Positions 44,097 through 54,709 are shown, counted from the stretch's first letter. The stretch: DNA of 64,000 bases from Acidithiobacillus marinus (GCF_002847505.1 NZ_MXAV01000033.1:1-64000); one strand, 5' to 3'. Numbers and translations: made by a program. The notes: generated from the sequence alone by a model not told the origin.

Positions 44097-45317
44097 GTGG
44101 ATAATCGGGTGATGACGCCAGCGTTCAGGGAAATCCTGGATGGCTGGCGTGCTGCGTCTGTCGCCGGCAAAGCCACACTTTGGTCGGAGCCCGAGAAAAG
44201 GGTGTTGCTGCGCTCGGCCTGGCAGGAAGATATCCTGCCTTGCTGGTGGGGTGCGGGAGGCAATATCGAAGCCCTGCAGGTGGTGGTGGATAGCCAGTCC
44301 ATCTGGGCCGAAGCGGAGCAGCTTCCGGTGGATCTGCTGGCTTCGGCGCTGGCCATTCAGGAAAGCAAAAGGGCGCAGATGCACAAGCTTGTCCTGCCGG
44401 ATGCGCTGCTGCTGGAAGCCCGCCCGCCCATGCCTCTGGATATGGAAGTCGATCTGCTGTCCAAGGCGGTAGAAGAAGCCGATCTTGAGCAACTGGCGCC
44501 CCTGCTGCAGAGCATGGCCGATGATGATCATGCCCGGCGGATTGTCCTGAACCGCCTTGCCCAGCGTCTGGCCGATGATAGTCATGCTCAGGGCTTGCGC
44601 AGCATTCTTTTCGGGCAGTGGCACGATGCCGCTGCCGAACTGCCCGCACGGCCTTTTGCGCTGGGTGCTCTGGCCCTCCTGCACAGCCACTGGCAACAAC
44701 CTGCCGGGGTGGCAGTGGTGGTTCCCGAAGGACGCGCCAGCCGTGATAGTGAAGTGGACAAACCACTGCTGCATGCCTTGCGGGAACGGGACCTGCCCGC
44801 CTTTATGGGGCGGGTGCGGGCCATGGGCGATCAACCCTTGGATGCCATACGTCAGCTTTTCCTGACCGTGACCCTGATGATGATTGAAGGTGGGCACCGC
44901 CATGAACCCCAGGCGTTGATGCGCCTCTATGTCTGGCTGGGCACTCTGCTGACTTTGCCCCACCGCAGTTTGCGTCAGGCCCGCAAGGTGCTCTTCAGCG
45001 CTGCCGCCAGTATCTTTGCCTTTGCGGGCTGGCAGCGCCGTGAAGACTGGCCGGATTTCAGTACCCTGGCGGCCTATCGAGAGCATGCCTTGTCCGAGCC
45101 TGTTCCTGCGCCTTTCACCTGGCAGGGAGCACTGCATGCCGCAGCTTCCAATACAGCTACTGACTGGTGGCTGCAGTTGGCAGAGCGGGCTGTTGCCCAG
45201 GACAATCCACCCGGCTTCTGGCCACTCTGGCGTACTGCCCAGCGTGCCGGACAAGTCACTGGAGGACCTTTAGCGTGGATCCATCCTTTGGTCGTGCTGC
45301 GCTTCTATTTCGATTGA
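44097..45317 (+). CDS. Conserved-looking hypothetical protein upstream of xerD
   Basis: About 406 residues from GTG 44097 (ATG 44112 is the alternative). All-helical, rich in Leu, Ala and Trp, no signal peptide, no membrane segment, no catalytic motif that I recognise. Codon use is like the neighbours and the frame is intact, so it is a real gene. Helical hairpins such as EEADLEQLAPLLQSMADDDH suggest a repeat or scaffold protein. It ends 18 bp before xerD. Confidence 0.7.
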   Translation: MDNRVMTPAFREILDGWRAASVAGKATLWSEPEKRVLLRSAWQEDILPCWWGAGGNIEALQVVVDSQSIWAEAEQLPVDLLASALAIQESKRAQMHKLVLPDALLLEARPPMPLDMEVDLLSKAVEEADLEQLAPLLQSMADDDHARRIVLNRLAQRLADDSHAQGLRSILFGQWHDAAAELPARPFALGALALLHSHWQQPAGVAVVVPEGRASRDSEVDKPLLHALRERDLPAFMGRVRAMGDQPLDAIRQLFLTVTLMMIEGGHRHEPQALMRLYVWLGTLLTLPHRSLRQARKVLFSAAASIFAFAGWQRREDWPDFSTLAAYREHALSEPVPAPFTWQGALHAAASNTATDWWLQLAERAVAQDNPPGFWPLWRTAQRAGQVTGGPLAWIHPLVVLRFYFD

Positions 45318-45335
45318 ATAGCCGGTCTTGTGGTG

Positions 45336-46241
45336 ATGGCGCAGCCTCCCGCTGAAGATCGTCAACGCATCGACGGGTTTCTCGATGCGCTTTGGCTCGA
45401 AAAAAACCTCGGTGAAAATACCCTCGCTGCCTACCGGCAGGATCTGCTTCAGCTATCTACAGCCCTGGCCGAGCTGGATGTCGATTTAATCAGCGCCGAT
45501 GCCAGTCATCTGGGGCGTATTCTCGGGCAGAAACTGCAATCGGGTGCCGCTCTGCGATCCGTGGCCCGGCTAGTATCCAGCACCCGACGCTTCTACGGTT
45601 ATGCCCTGCGGGAAGGTTGGATCACCCGCAACCCCAGTCAGAACCTGCAAAGTCCGCGTCTGGCCCGTTACCTGCCCCATGTGCTCAGCGAGACGCAAAT
45701 CGAGGCGCTGCTCGCTGCTCCCGATCTGACCCGGCCTCTCGGCCTGCGCGATGCCGCCATGCTGGAATTGATGTATGCCTGCGGGCTGCGGGTTTCCGAG
45801 CTGGTCCATCTGGAAATGCGGCAACTGGATTTGACTGCGGATCTGGTGATGGTTTTCGGTAAGGGGCGCAAGGAGCGCCTAGTACCCATGGGTGAGATGG
45901 CGGCCGAACGGGTATCGACGTATTTGCAGCAGGCGCGTCCGCAGATTCTGAAAGAGCGGATTTCTGCCGCTGTATTTGTGACTGCGCGGGGAACAGCCAT
46001 GACCCGCCAGCGTTTCTGGCAGAATATCGAGGGCTATGCAAAAGTGGCGGGAATTGAGCAGAAAGTTTCCCCGCATAGCCTGCGCCACGCCTTTGCCACC
46101 CACCTGCTCAATCATGGTGCCGACCTGCGCAGCGTGCAACTGATGCTGGGTCATGCCAATCTCGGCACCACGGAAATTTACACCCATGTCGCTCAGGCCC
46201 GCCTCAAGGCCCTGCACGAAAAGCATCACCCCCGCGCGTAG
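45336..46241 (+). CDS. xerD: Tyrosine recombinase XerD (or XerC)
   Basis: 301 residues from ATG 45336; two GTG codons just upstream are possible starts. N-terminal SAM-like core-binding domain (IDGFLDALWLEKNLGENTLA), catalytic domain with Arg in ACGLRVSELVHL, HSLRHAFATHLL (about 246-257), LGHANLGTT and the nucleophile Tyr in EIYTHV (about 282). XerC/XerD resolve chromosome dimers at dif. The assignment to XerD follows overall similarity; XerC is not excluded. Confidence 0.92.
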   Translation: MAQPPAEDRQRIDGFLDALWLEKNLGENTLAAYRQDLLQLSTALAELDVDLISADASHLGRILGQKLQSGAALRSVARLVSSTRRFYGYALREGWITRNPSQNLQSPRLARYLPHVLSETQIEALLAAPDLTRPLGLRDAAMLELMYACGLRVSELVHLEMRQLDLTADLVMVFGKGRKERLVPMGEMAAERVSTYLQQARPQILKERISAAVFVTARGTAMTRQRFWQNIEGYAKVAGIEQKVSPHSLRHAFATHLLNHGADLRSVQLMLGHANLGTTEIYTHVAQARLKALHEKHHPRA

Positions 46242-46349
46242 AAAAGGGTGTGGGTGGGGGCGTCTTTTTACTCCTACGTTCCTTGCAAGCTTGCCCGATT
46301 CGACTATTTGCCATGAAGTAATTTCAGCCCGATCGTGGAGCAGATAACA

Positions 46350-47720
46350 ATGTCCCTTCCCGCTATACATCCTCAACGAGACCCCGGCACCGGTATAGTC
46401 ACCATCGACAATGAGCCCGTGGTGTTTCACTGCAATCATTACAACCGGTTTTTACAGTTGGTGGTCGAGGACTGCCACTATATTCAGCGGGATCCCATAC
46501 TCAAACAGTCTGCCGCCGAGGTGAGTTTCCGGCAACTGCGCAGACATTTTCAGGGCCACCCTGACTGGAGCGTGGAAGAACGGCTGGCCTATGCCGAAGC
46601 CGTCTATCGTTTTTGCGGCTTTGGGGATTTGCCCCTGGCCTCGTTTCGTCTGCCGGATGATCCGGAAAATGCCTTTCAGATCGTCGAAAAGCATTCCCAT
46701 TATGGTTTTGCGTTGCGCCTCAATTACGGAAAAAGACGCTGGGCAGGAGAACATTTTGATCTGGGCTTTGCCATTGGTGCCTTATCTGCAGTTTATGAAA
46801 AGCCTTTTTCAGGTCATCTGGGCAATCGTTCAGGAGATCAGGCCCTGAGCCGGGGAGATGAACGAACAGAATTCTGGATGAATGAAGTGCATGTAGCTCA
46901 TCCCGATGGCAACCTGAGCGACGTGCAAAAAAGTATGGTGCTGCCACAAGCAGCAGAAGCAGCGGATATTCCTGAGCGGACATATGGTCTTCATGTGGAT
47001 GAAACCGCCATCATTACGGCCGTGAGCGGTATGCCACTGGTCGGTGACGCGGATGGATTGATCCGCGAGTTCGGGGTCTGTCTTACCCGCCACTATGCGG
47101 ACTACTACAATCTGGTGTCATTCCGTTTTGAAGAAGCCCTGGTCAATGCCCTGGCCACTCATCCGTTGCTCGACGAAATGTTGTGGTACGAGTATCCCGC
47201 CCTGTTTTATTACAAGGAAAAATTTTCCGGACTGCAGGGGAAAGAGCTGGCCGATACCCTGCTCATTGAAGCAGGCCATATTTGTGGTTTCAACACCATG
47301 GGCGGGATCATGCGCTCGGAACCCTGGTATCAACTGGTGGTTCCCCAGTTGCAATGCCGTGAGGACTGGATGGCGGGTATTGTGGCCTGTATCAATGCAC
47401 TCGGCTGGGGAGTCTGGCGGATTCATGAACTGGTGCCGAACGAACGTCTAGTGTTGAGAGCCTGGTATCCCTATGAATCATTGGGTTACCTACGAGGCTT
47501 TGGCAAGGCCGATCATCCGGTAGATTACCTGATGACGGGGATTGGTGCTTCCCTGATGAACCTGCTCTACAGCGCCGACATTACTACCAAGCCGGACCTC
47601 ACCCTGGAATTCTATTACCAGGTGAATCGTTCCAAATCCGGTTTTTGGGGACGGCAAAGTGCCTGCGTGGCCATGGGCGATCCTTATTCAGAGGTTATTG
47701 TCGAACGTAACGTGCTCTGA
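46350..47720 (+). CDS. Hypothetical protein with V4R-like C-terminal region
   Basis: 456 residues from ATG 46350 (GGAG 9 nt upstream). The N-terminal half contains FHCNHYNRFLQLVVEDCHYI and GNRSGDQALSRGDERTEFWM. The C-terminal third (CREDWMAGIVACINALGWGV to CVAMGDPYSEVIVER) has the order and length of a V4R (4-vinyl reductase) small-molecule-binding domain, including the terminal CxAxGDPY block, but I rate that as tentative. Cytosolic, no signal. It converges on the DegP-like gene with a shared hairpin between. Confidence 0.6.
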   Translation: MSLPAIHPQRDPGTGIVTIDNEPVVFHCNHYNRFLQLVVEDCHYIQRDPILKQSAAEVSFRQLRRHFQGHPDWSVEERLAYAEAVYRFCGFGDLPLASFRLPDDPENAFQIVEKHSHYGFALRLNYGKRRWAGEHFDLGFAIGALSAVYEKPFSGHLGNRSGDQALSRGDERTEFWMNEVHVAHPDGNLSDVQKSMVLPQAAEAADIPERTYGLHVDETAIITAVSGMPLVGDADGLIREFGVCLTRHYADYYNLVSFRFEEALVNALATHPLLDEMLWYEYPALFYYKEKFSGLQGKELADTLLIEAGHICGFNTMGGIMRSEPWYQLVVPQLQCREDWMAGIVACINALGWGVWRIHELVPNERLVLRAWYPYESLGYLRGFGKADHPVDYLMTGIGASLMNLLYSADITTKPDLTLEFYYQVNRSKSGFWGRQSACVAMGDPYSEVIVERNVL

Positions 47721-47729
47721 CGCTCAAAA

Positions 47730-47751
47730 CCGCAGTCCCCGGGGACTGCGG
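47730..47751. terminator. Convergent intrinsic terminator
   Basis: A perfect 22-bp palindrome (arms CCGCAGTCCCC / GGGGACTGCGG) lies between two convergent genes. On the minus strand it is followed by TTTTG, so it most likely ends the protease transcript. Confidence 0.7.
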
Positions 47752-47772
47752 CAACAGGTCCGCCGAAAAGCC

Positions 47773-49290
47773 CTATTTTTTCGACAGGGTGATGACCACG
47801 TAAATGCTGGCTTTACCCTGACGGACCAACATGGGAACAGGTTGATCAGCAGGTAGGCTGGCAACAATGCTGGCCAGGGTGCTGACATTGTTGACGGTCT
47901 GTTGGTTGATCTGCTGGATGATCATGCCGGGCATGAGGCCGGCTTCGGCTGCCGGGCCTTCACTGACCCCCACCACGACGACGCCATGATGGACATCCAG
48001 CTGCTTTTCAATGTCTGGAGTCAAATCCTGAACATGGATATCCATGCGCGGAATTTTCAACGTCTTGGTTGGTTTAGAGGGCTGTGTGCTGTTGCTGGGT
48101 TCATCCATGTTTTTCGGGAGAGCCGTCACCAGCACGTTTTTGGTTTCCGCCACGCCGTGATGGAGGATGCCGACATTGGCATGACTGCCCGGCACCGTGT
48201 TACCCACCAGAGGGGGCAGTTGTCCGACGTTATACACCGGCTTGCCGTTGTAGGTGACAATGACGTCGCCAGCCTGGATCCCGGCCTTGGCCGCCGGGCT
48301 GCCGGGCATGACCGAGGCCACCAGCGCCCCGACCGGTTCCTGCAGGTGCAGGGCCTGGGCCATTTGCGGCGTCACATCCTGAACCTCGACACCCAGATAC
48401 CCGAACTGAATGGGTTTGTGATCCTTGAAATCCTGGACCACGCGCATCACGGTATTGATGGGAATGGAGAATGACAGCCCCATGTAGCCGCCGCTGTTGG
48501 TATAAATCTGGTCGTTGATGCCGATGACCTGGCCTTTCATGTTGAACAGCGGCCCCCCGGAGTTGCCGGGATTGATGGGCACATCACTCTGGATGAAAGG
48601 AATATATTCGTCATCGGGCAGGGGCCGGTTCATGGCGCTGACCACCCCCTGGGTGACGGTATTGTAAAAGCCGAAGGGCGCACCCACCGCCAGCAGCCAT
48701 TGACCGACTTTCAGATGGTCAGAATTGCCGATAGGCACCGTGGGGAGATCCTTGGCATCAATTTTGAGCAGGGCCGTATCATAACGCACCGAGAGCCCGA
48801 TGAGCTTGGCCGGATAGGCATGGTGGTTGGTCAGGGTGACGACAATATGATTAGCCCCACGCACCACATGACCCGCCGTCACAATGTAGCCATCGGGACT
48901 GATGATGAAACCCGAGCCCAGAGACTGAATTTTTTCGTGTTGCTGATGCCGGGGACCACCCCTTTGTCCGGGAGCACCGAAATGCTGAAAGAACTGATAG
49001 AAAGGTGAATTAGGCGGAAACGGATTGGTCTGCTGATGAATAACCTTATTGGTGGTACTGCTGATGTTGACCACCGCCGGACCGTAGCGGTCAATGATGG
49101 GGGTAAAATCCGGGAGAGCCACCAGAGCCTGCTGCGGCGCCGTATTGGTATTGATGGATAAAGCGGGCGCGGTGGCATCCGCCTGCGCCCATTCCGTGGC
49201 ACCGAGGCTAAAACCAAAGCAGGCGGCAACTACAGCGGTGATGAGCAGTTTCGGACGTTTTAACAGGCTGTTGGGGCGACTATTCGCCAT
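47773..49290 (-). CDS. degP: DegP/HtrA-family periplasmic serine protease
   Basis: 505 residues with an N-terminal signal (KLLITAVVAACFGFSLGATEWAQA). The trypsin-like triad is complete: His141 in TAGHVV, Asp171 in RYDTALL, Ser244 in GNSGGP. Two PDZ domains follow (about 300-390 with GYLGVEVQDV, and 410-500 with IPRMDIHVQDL). It degrades or refolds damaged envelope proteins. Gene symbol marks the family; DegQ or MucD are equally compatible. AAGGAG lies 7 nt before the ATG. Confidence 0.93.
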   Translation of the reverse strand: MANSRPNSLLKRPKLLITAVVAACFGFSLGATEWAQADATAPALSINTNTAPQQALVALPDFTPIIDRYGPAVVNISSTTNKVIHQQTNPFPPNSPFYQFFQHFGAPGQRGGPRHQQHEKIQSLGSGFIISPDGYIVTAGHVVRGANHIVVTLTNHHAYPAKLIGLSVRYDTALLKIDAKDLPTVPIGNSDHLKVGQWLLAVGAPFGFYNTVTQGVVSAMNRPLPDDEYIPFIQSDVPINPGNSGGPLFNMKGQVIGINDQIYTNSGGYMGLSFSIPINTVMRVVQDFKDHKPIQFGYLGVEVQDVTPQMAQALHLQEPVGALVASVMPGSPAAKAGIQAGDVIVTYNGKPVYNVGQLPPLVGNTVPGSHANVGILHHGVAETKNVLVTALPKNMDEPSNSTQPSKPTKTLKIPRMDIHVQDLTPDIEKQLDVHHGVVVVGVSEGPAAEAGLMPGMIIQQINQQTVNNVSTLASIVASLPADQPVPMLVRQGKASIYVVITLSKK

Positions 49291-49369
49291 AGGACTCTCC
49301 TTTGGAGTTTTGATTCTCTAGGACACTAAATTGAAAGGTTTGGTTCCTGTGTGTGAGCTACCATAGCAC

Positions 49370-50239
49370 TTAATACAAGGCGCGGGACAGTTTGGTCCGA
49401 TATTGTTCCACCATCGCCCCCTGATTGCCGTGCAGGGCAAAAATTTTCAGAATGGTTTTGCGGGCGAGGCCATCCTCGTAATTTTTATGGCGCTCCACCA
49501 TTTCGATCAGTTGGTCCAATGCAGCCGTTTCCTGCCCCTGCATGAGCAGGACCAGGGCGCGTTGATACATGGCCAGGGCGCGGGTGTCGCCTTTTTCCTG
49601 GGCAATGGTCGCTTCCAGGGCGGATATGGGCGGAGCTTTGCGGGCTTCTTCGGTAAACTCCAGCAATGCCTTCAGACCCTCCACCTCAGTTTCCATCTGA
49701 AACAGGGGCGACATGGCATCAATCTGGGCCTGAGCCTCGGCGTGCTGGCCCTGCTGTATGGCCAGGTGCGCCAGCGCCAGACGCGCCTGGTCATTCCGGG
49801 GATTCTGCTGGAGGGCTTCTTGCAGCAATGCCTGGGCCTCGGCGGTTTTGCCTTGGGCCATGGCATCCATGGCGGCAGCGCGCAGGTCATCGCCGGGTTT
49901 GGGCAGGTGCTTTTCCAGAAACTGACGAATGGCAGATTCGGGAAGCGCGCCGGTAAACTCATCCACAACCTGCCCGTTTTTGAAGGCCTTAACGGCAGGA
50001 ATTCCCCGTACTTGATATTTTTGCGAGAGTTCCTGATTTTCATCGGAATTGATTTTAGCCAGAACAAAAGCCCCTTGCATTTCTTCCGCCAGTTTTTCGA
50101 GGATAGGACCAAGGGCGCGGCAGGGTCCGCACCAGGGCGCCCAGAAATCCACGAGGACCAGGGTCTTTTGGGATAGCGCAATGACGGCTTCCTGAAAATT
50201 GCCTAAGTTGACTTCGAGGATATGTTCACCAGTGGGCAT
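49370..50239 (-). CDS. Thioredoxin-TPR protein (YbbN/CnoX-like)
   Basis: 289 residues. The N-terminal thioredoxin domain (1-110) has active site WCGPC (36-40) and cis-Pro in GIPAVKAF. It is followed by TPR-like helices (RAAAMDAMAQGKTAEAQALL, ARLALAHLAIQQGQHAEAQA) as in CnoX. E. coli CnoX lacks the first catalytic Cys, whereas this one keeps CxxC and may be redox-active. Such proteins protect substrates of the chaperonin or act as holdases. Single gene, 79 bp upstream of the protease gene's start on the same strand. Confidence 0.9.
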   Translation of the reverse strand: MPTGEHILEVNLGNFQEAVIALSQKTLVLVDFWAPWCGPCRALGPILEKLAEEMQGAFVLAKINSDENQELSQKYQVRGIPAVKAFKNGQVVDEFTGALPESAIRQFLEKHLPKPGDDLRAAAMDAMAQGKTAEAQALLQEALQQNPRNDQARLALAHLAIQQGQHAEAQAQIDAMSPLFQMETEVEGLKALLEFTEEARKAPPISALEATIAQEKGDTRALAMYQRALVLLMQGQETAALDQLIEMVERHKNYEDGLARKTILKIFALHGNQGAMVEQYRTKLSRALY

Positions 50240-50316
50240 GCAATACTCCTGAAAATAAAATGACGTTAGCTTGGGAAATAAGGGCAGTAAAAGACTATTT
50301 CAAGACGCATCAGAGA

Positions 50317-50871
50317 TTAATGCAGCTCGGCCTTGGCGAGTTCATCCAGGACCCCCTGCAGCAGGCTGCGCCCCAAGGGTCCCATGCCTTTTTCCAGCTT
50401 ACGGCGATCGTCGAGGCCTCTGGACAAGGGGCCGAGGGCGGCGCCCATGCGCGCCATATCACCCCCCGCCTTTTGCATCTGGCTGGCCATCTGCCCGAGC
50501 CAGGCCACGGCCTGGGGGTCACCCCGGCGGGCGGCGAGGATGACGCTGGCCAGTCCGGGCGCGGCCATGCCGGGGTCCGCCTGACCGGCAGGCTGAGGCA
50601 GGGTTTCGGGATTTTGCAGACCCATGAGGATAGATTCGACAATGATGCTGTCTTCCTCATCCAGCCCCTGCAACAGGCCCAAGTCGCGTTTGCCGCCCAG
50701 GATCTGCTGCAGTACCGTCACCAGATCACCCCAGCCGTTGGCAGCGGCGACGCGCAGATGATCTTCCACCGGTGGGCGTAACTGGGCGTTCTGACAGGCT
50801 GCCACCACTTGCAGAATGAGGGCGGCATGGGCGCTACGGATTTGCTCTCGACGTTCGGGGAGAACGGACAT
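50317..50871 (-). CDS. Hypothetical helical protein
   Basis: 184 residues from ATG 50871 (GGAG 8 nt upstream; GTG 50877 possible). Helical, with Gly/Met-rich centre (MAAPGLASVILAARRGDPQA, MQKAGGDMARMGAALGPLSR). No motif recognised. Codon use matches neighbours. Lies between uvrA and the thioredoxin-TPR gene, all on the minus strand. Confidence 0.65.
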   Translation of the reverse strand: MSVLPERREQIRSAHAALILQVVAACQNAQLRPPVEDHLRVAAANGWGDLVTVLQQILGGKRDLGLLQGLDEEDSIIVESILMGLQNPETLPQPAGQADPGMAAPGLASVILAARRGDPQAVAWLGQMASQMQKAGGDMARMGAALGPLSRGLDDRRKLEKGMGPLGRSLLQGVLDELAKAELH

Positions 50872-50913
50872 ATTCACGGCTCCAGGTCAGATTTCACCCA
50901 CATATTGTGCAAT

Positions 50914-53715
50914 TTATCGCGCTAAATGTCTTGCAAGGTAGTAGCCGGTATGGGAAGCGGGGTTGTGGGCGACTTCATCCGGGCTGCCCGTGGCAATAAT
51001 CTGGCCGCCGCCAGACCCGCCCTCCGGGCCCAGATCAATGATCCAGTCGGCGGTTTTGATGACATCGAGATTATGTTCGATGACGACAATGGTATTGCCG
51101 GCATCGGCGAGCTTCTGCAGTACCACCAGAAGCAGGGCAATATCATGGAAATGCAGGCCGGTGGTCGGCTCATCGAGAATATACAGGGTCCGTCCGGTGT
51201 CGCGCCGGGATAATTCCCGGGACAGCTTCACCCGCTGGGCTTCCCCTCCCGAGAGGGTAGTGGCGGACTGGCCGAGGCGCAGGTAGCCCAGCCCCACGTC
51301 CAGAAGAGTCTGCAATTTGCGGGCAATGGCCGGAACCGGTGCAAAAAATTCCCGGGCCTCTTCCACAGTCATCTCCAGAATCTCGTGAATGTTTTTGCCC
51401 TTGTAGTGCACATCCAGGGTTTCCCGCTTGTAGCGTTTGCCGTAGCAGACGTCGCAGGGCACATAAATGTCGGGCAGAAAGTGCATCTCGACGCGGATAA
51501 CGCCATCGCCTTCGCAGGCCTCGCAGCGCCCACCCTTGACGTTGAAGCTGAAACGACCGGGATTGTAGCCTCTGGCCCGGGCTTCACTAGTGGCGGCAAA
51601 CAGTTCCCGAATCGGGGTGAACAGCCCGGTGTAGGTGGCCGGGTTGCTGCGCGGCGTACGCCCGATGGGGCTCTGATCAATGGCGATCACCTTGTCCAGG
51701 GCTTCCAGCCCCAGAATTTGTTGATGGGGAGCCGGGCTCTGGGTGCTGCCCATCAGCGCCCGCGCGCAGGCTGGATACAGGGTGTCGTTGATGAGGGTGG
51801 ATTTGCCCGAACCACTGACCCCGGTGATGCAGGTAAACAGGCCGATGGGAATCCGGGCATGGACCGCCTGCAAATTGTTGCCGGTGGCGCCGATGACTTC
51901 CAGCCAGCGTTGCTGGTCATGGCGCCGCCGTTCAGGAACGGCAATGCACAGGTCGCCGGTCAGATAACGACCGGTGAGGGAATCGGGATTGGCGCGGATA
52001 TCCTCGGGGGTGCCCTGGGCGATGACAGTTCCGCCGTGAGTGCCGGCCCCGGGGCCCATATCTACCACATGATCGGCTGCGCGAATGGCATCTTCGTCGT
52101 GTTCCACGACAATGACCGTGTTGCCGAGGTCGCGCAGGTGTTTGAGGGTGCCGATCAGGCGGTCATTATCGCGTTGGTGCAGGCCGATGGACGGCTCATC
52201 CAGCACATACATGACCCCCACCAGTCCGGCCCCAATCTGGGAGGCCAGGCGAATGCGTTGGGCTTCTCCGCCCGAGAGGGTTTCTGCCGAACGATCCAGG
52301 CTCAGATAGGCCAGCCCCACGTCCACCAGAAATTTCAGGCGACTGCCGATTTCCTTGAGGATTCTTTCGGCGATGACGGCTTCCTGTCCCTCCAGCTGGA
52401 GCTGCTCAAAATGTTGCAGTGACTCGCGAATGGGCAGGGCCGAGACTTCCTGAATGGCCAGCGGCCCGACTTTGACCATGCGCGCCTCTTCACGCAGCCG
52501 ACTGCCCTGGCAAGTGGGGCAACGCAAGCGACCCATATAGCGCATGATTTCGTCCCGGGCCAGATTGGATTGGGATTCGCGCAGGCGGCGTTCCAGGCCG
52601 GGGATGACCCCCTCGAAATGCATCTGATGACTGCGGGAGCCTTGCTGCACGGATATGCGTTCGTCGGAGCCATGCAATATCTGTTCGCGCATCTCAAAAG
52701 GGAGATCCTCCCAGGCAGTCTCCAGAGAAAAGTGAAAATGGGCGGCCAGTGCTTTCAGGAGCGGGGCATAGTGTTCCTTGTGACGCTTGGTCCAGGCGGC
52801 AATGGCCCCACCACTCAGGCTCAGGCGCGGGTCAGGCACCACCAGATCAGGATCGAAAAAGGTGATTTCCCCCAGACCATCACAACGCGGGCAGGCTCCC
52901 GCCGGATTATTGAAGGAAAACAGCCGGGGCTCCAGGGCCGGAAAGGAGCGGCCGCAGCTGGGGCAGGCATGATGCGCCGAAAATAACCGTTCTTCCTGAT
53001 GTTGCGGCCCCATCAATACGGCAATGGCCTGGTCATCCGCCAGGCTCAGAGCGGTTTCCAGAGATTCGGCCAGGCGTGGCCCGCTGTCAGGGCGCAGTAC
53101 CAGCCGATCAATAACGGCCTCAATGCGGTGCTTGCGTTTTTTGTCCAGGCTGGGTATTTCGTCCAGTTCGAGCATCTCACCATTCACCCGGGCGCGGATC
53201 AGCCCCCGGGCACGCAGCGCACTGATTACCTCTTCATGACTGCCTTTGCGGTCACGCACCAGAGGGGCAAGAATCATCAGCTTTTCGCCTTCGGGCAGGG
53301 CCAGTAACTGATCCACCATCTGGCTGATGGTCTGGCTCTGGATGGGTGCGCCGCAGCACCAGGGCGTGCCGGTGCGGGCATAGAGCAGGCGCAGGTAGTC
53401 ATGAATTTCGGTCACCGTTCCGACCGTCGAACGGGGATTGTGGGAAGTGGATTTCTGCTCGATGGAAATGGCGGGAGACAGTCCTTCAATGGCATCCACA
53501 TCGGGCTTGCCCATCAGCGACAGAAACTGCCGGGCATACGCCGAAAGGCTTTCCACATAGCGGCGCTGGCCTTCGGCGTAGAGGGTGTCAAAAGCCAGGG
53601 AAGATTTGCCCGAACCCGACAAGCCGGTAATGACAATGAGGCGGTCCCGGGGCAGGGTCAATGAGATGTTTTTGAGGTTATGGGTGCGTGCGCCCCGGAT
53701 ATGGATGTGTTCCAT
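50914..53715 (-). CDS. uvrA: Excinuclease ABC subunit A
   Basis: 933 residues. Two ABC modules: Walker [15 protein letters not shown] (about 29-42) and [11 protein letters not shown] (about 630-640), signatures [12 protein letters not shown] and [12 protein letters not shown]. Zinc-binding CPSC...CPRC (about 250-280) and CEACEGDG...[11 protein letters not shown] (about 730-760) are intact. UvrA with UvrB finds bulky DNA lesions. Divergent from ssb, as in many gammaproteobacteria. No LexA box that I can identify with confidence. Confidence 0.97.
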   Translation of the reverse strand: MEHIHIRGARTHNLKNISLTLPRDRLIVITGLSGSGKSSLAFDTLYAEGQRRYVESLSAYARQFLSLMGKPDVDAIEGLSPAISIEQKSTSHNPRSTVGTVTEIHDYLRLLYARTGTPWCCGAPIQSQTISQMVDQLLALPEGEKLMILAPLVRDRKGSHEEVISALRARGLIRARVNGEMLELDEIPSLDKKRKHRIEAVIDRLVLRPDSGPRLAESLETALSLADDQAIAVLMGPQHQEERLFSAHHACPSCGRSFPALEPRLFSFNNPAGACPRCDGLGEITFFDPDLVVPDPRLSLSGGAIAAWTKRHKEHYAPLLKALAAHFHFSLETAWEDLPFEMREQILHGSDERISVQQGSRSHQMHFEGVIPGLERRLRESQSNLARDEIMRYMGRLRCPTCQGSRLREEARMVKVGPLAIQEVSALPIRESLQHFEQLQLEGQEAVIAERILKEIGSRLKFLVDVGLAYLSLDRSAETLSGGEAQRIRLASQIGAGLVGVMYVLDEPSIGLHQRDNDRLIGTLKHLRDLGNTVIVVEHDEDAIRAADHVVDMGPGAGTHGGTVIAQGTPEDIRANPDSLTGRYLTGDLCIAVPERRRHDQQRWLEVIGATGNNLQAVHARIPIGLFTCITGVSGSGKSTLINDTLYPACARALMGSTQSPAPHQQILGLEALDKVIAIDQSPIGRTPRSNPATYTGLFTPIRELFAATSEARARGYNPGRFSFNVKGGRCEACEGDGVIRVEMHFLPDIYVPCDVCYGKRYKRETLDVHYKGKNIHEILEMTVEEAREFFAPVPAIARKLQTLLDVGLGYLRLGQSATTLSGGEAQRVKLSRELSRRDTGRTLYILDEPTTGLHFHDIALLLVVLQKLADAGNTIVVIEHNLDVIKTADWIIDLGPEGGSGGGQIIATGSPDEVAHNPASHTGYYLARHLAR

Positions 53716-53819
53716 CTAGCCACAGCCTTTTTTTGCCTTGGGAATGAGATTTTCTGCGAATGGGTTAGTATAGAGCTTTCGGGGACAGCCGTCCCCCTGT
53801 ACGCGAAGGAGATCTGACA

Positions 53820-54293
53820 ATGGCGGGAGTGAACAAGGTCATATTATTAGGACATCTGGGCCGGGACCCGGAGATGCGCTATCAGCCCAGCGGGGCGGCT
53901 ATCGCCAATTTCAGTTTGGCTACCTCTGAAACCTACAAGGATCGGGACGGCAATAAGCAGGAGCGCACCGAATGGCATCGTGTAGTTTTTTTTAACCGTA
54001 CCGCTGAAATCGCCGGGGAGTATCTGCGCAAGGGCAGCATGGCCTATGTGGAAGGCCGTCTGCAGACCCGCAAATGGACAGATAAGGACGGCCAGGAGCG
54101 CTATACCACGGAAATCGTCGGCGATCGCCTGCAGTTGGTAGGATCACGCGGCGGTAGTGGTGGTGCCGCCAGTTTTGATGAAGAAGATCATGGCGGTGGA
54201 CGCTCCTCAGCAGCCCCCGCAGCGGCCGGAGCAGGACGCAAGCAGGATACCCCGCCGCCCATGGAAGATTTTGATGATGATATTCCGTTCTGA
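53820..54293 (+). CDS. ssb: Single-stranded DNA-binding protein
   Basis: 157 residues ([20 protein letters not shown]). OB-fold with [20 protein letters not shown] and [20 protein letters not shown], a Gly-rich linker and the acidic protein-interaction tip [14 protein letters not shown] 7 nt before the ATG. Divergently transcribed from uvrA. Confidence 0.97.
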   Translation: MAGVNKVILLGHLGRDPEMRYQPSGAAIANFSLATSETYKDRDGNKQERTEWHRVVFFNRTAEIAGEYLRKGSMAYVEGRLQTRKWTDKDGQERYTTEIVGDRLQLVGSRGGSGGAASFDEEDHGGGRSSAAPAAAGAGRKQDTPPPMEDFDDDIPF

Positions 54294-54324
54294 GGTCTAG
54301 CTTGGACCTATAAAACTATGTCAA

Positions 54325-54358
54325 TAAAATCCCGGAACACCCTGTGTTTCCCGGGATG
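54325..54358 (-). terminator. Terminator of higBA
   Basis: On the minus strand a long stem (ATCCCGGGAAACAC / GTGTTCCGGGAT with one bulge) is followed by TTTTATT, just after the higA stop. It may also end ssb transcripts from the other side. Confidence 0.75.
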
Positions 54359-54380
54359 ATGTTAGACGCCCAACACCCAG

Positions 54381-54698
54381 TTAGGCCATTCTTTGCAGAT
54401 GATGAAAATCTTCAATCGAGGCGAGCTCTTCTGCCTCAGTGGCTTGAGCTCGAAAAAGATCCCACCGGATCTGAAGGTTCAACCAAAAATCTGCAGAAAC
54501 CCCAAAAAATTTTCCCAACCGAAGCGCAGTGCTTGGCGTGATGCCACGCTTTTGATTAACGAGTTCATTGACTCGCTGATACGGAACGTGAATGGCATCA
54601 GCCAAATCACGTTGACTGATATTCATAGGCACGAGGAACTCCTCCCGGAGCATTTCGCCGGGATGGGTAGGCGCCCTATGCGTTGGAATTCGCACCAT
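54381..54698 (-). CDS. higA: HigA-type antitoxin (XRE/HTH)
   Basis: 105 residues from ATG 54698 (MVRIPTHRAPTHPGEMLREE). HTH_3 motif NISQRDLADAIHVPYQRVNE followed by KRGITPSTALRLGKFFGVSA, the standard HigA signature, then a short C-terminal helix. It neutralises HigB and represses the operon. It is the second gene, 11 bp after higB, the usual inverted toxin-first order. Confidence 0.94.
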   Translation of the reverse strand: MVRIPTHRAPTHPGEMLREEFLVPMNISQRDLADAIHVPYQRVNELVNQKRGITPSTALRLGKFFGVSADFWLNLQIRWDLFRAQATEAEELASIEDFHHLQRMA

Positions 54699-54709
54699 AT
54701 TTGATACCT

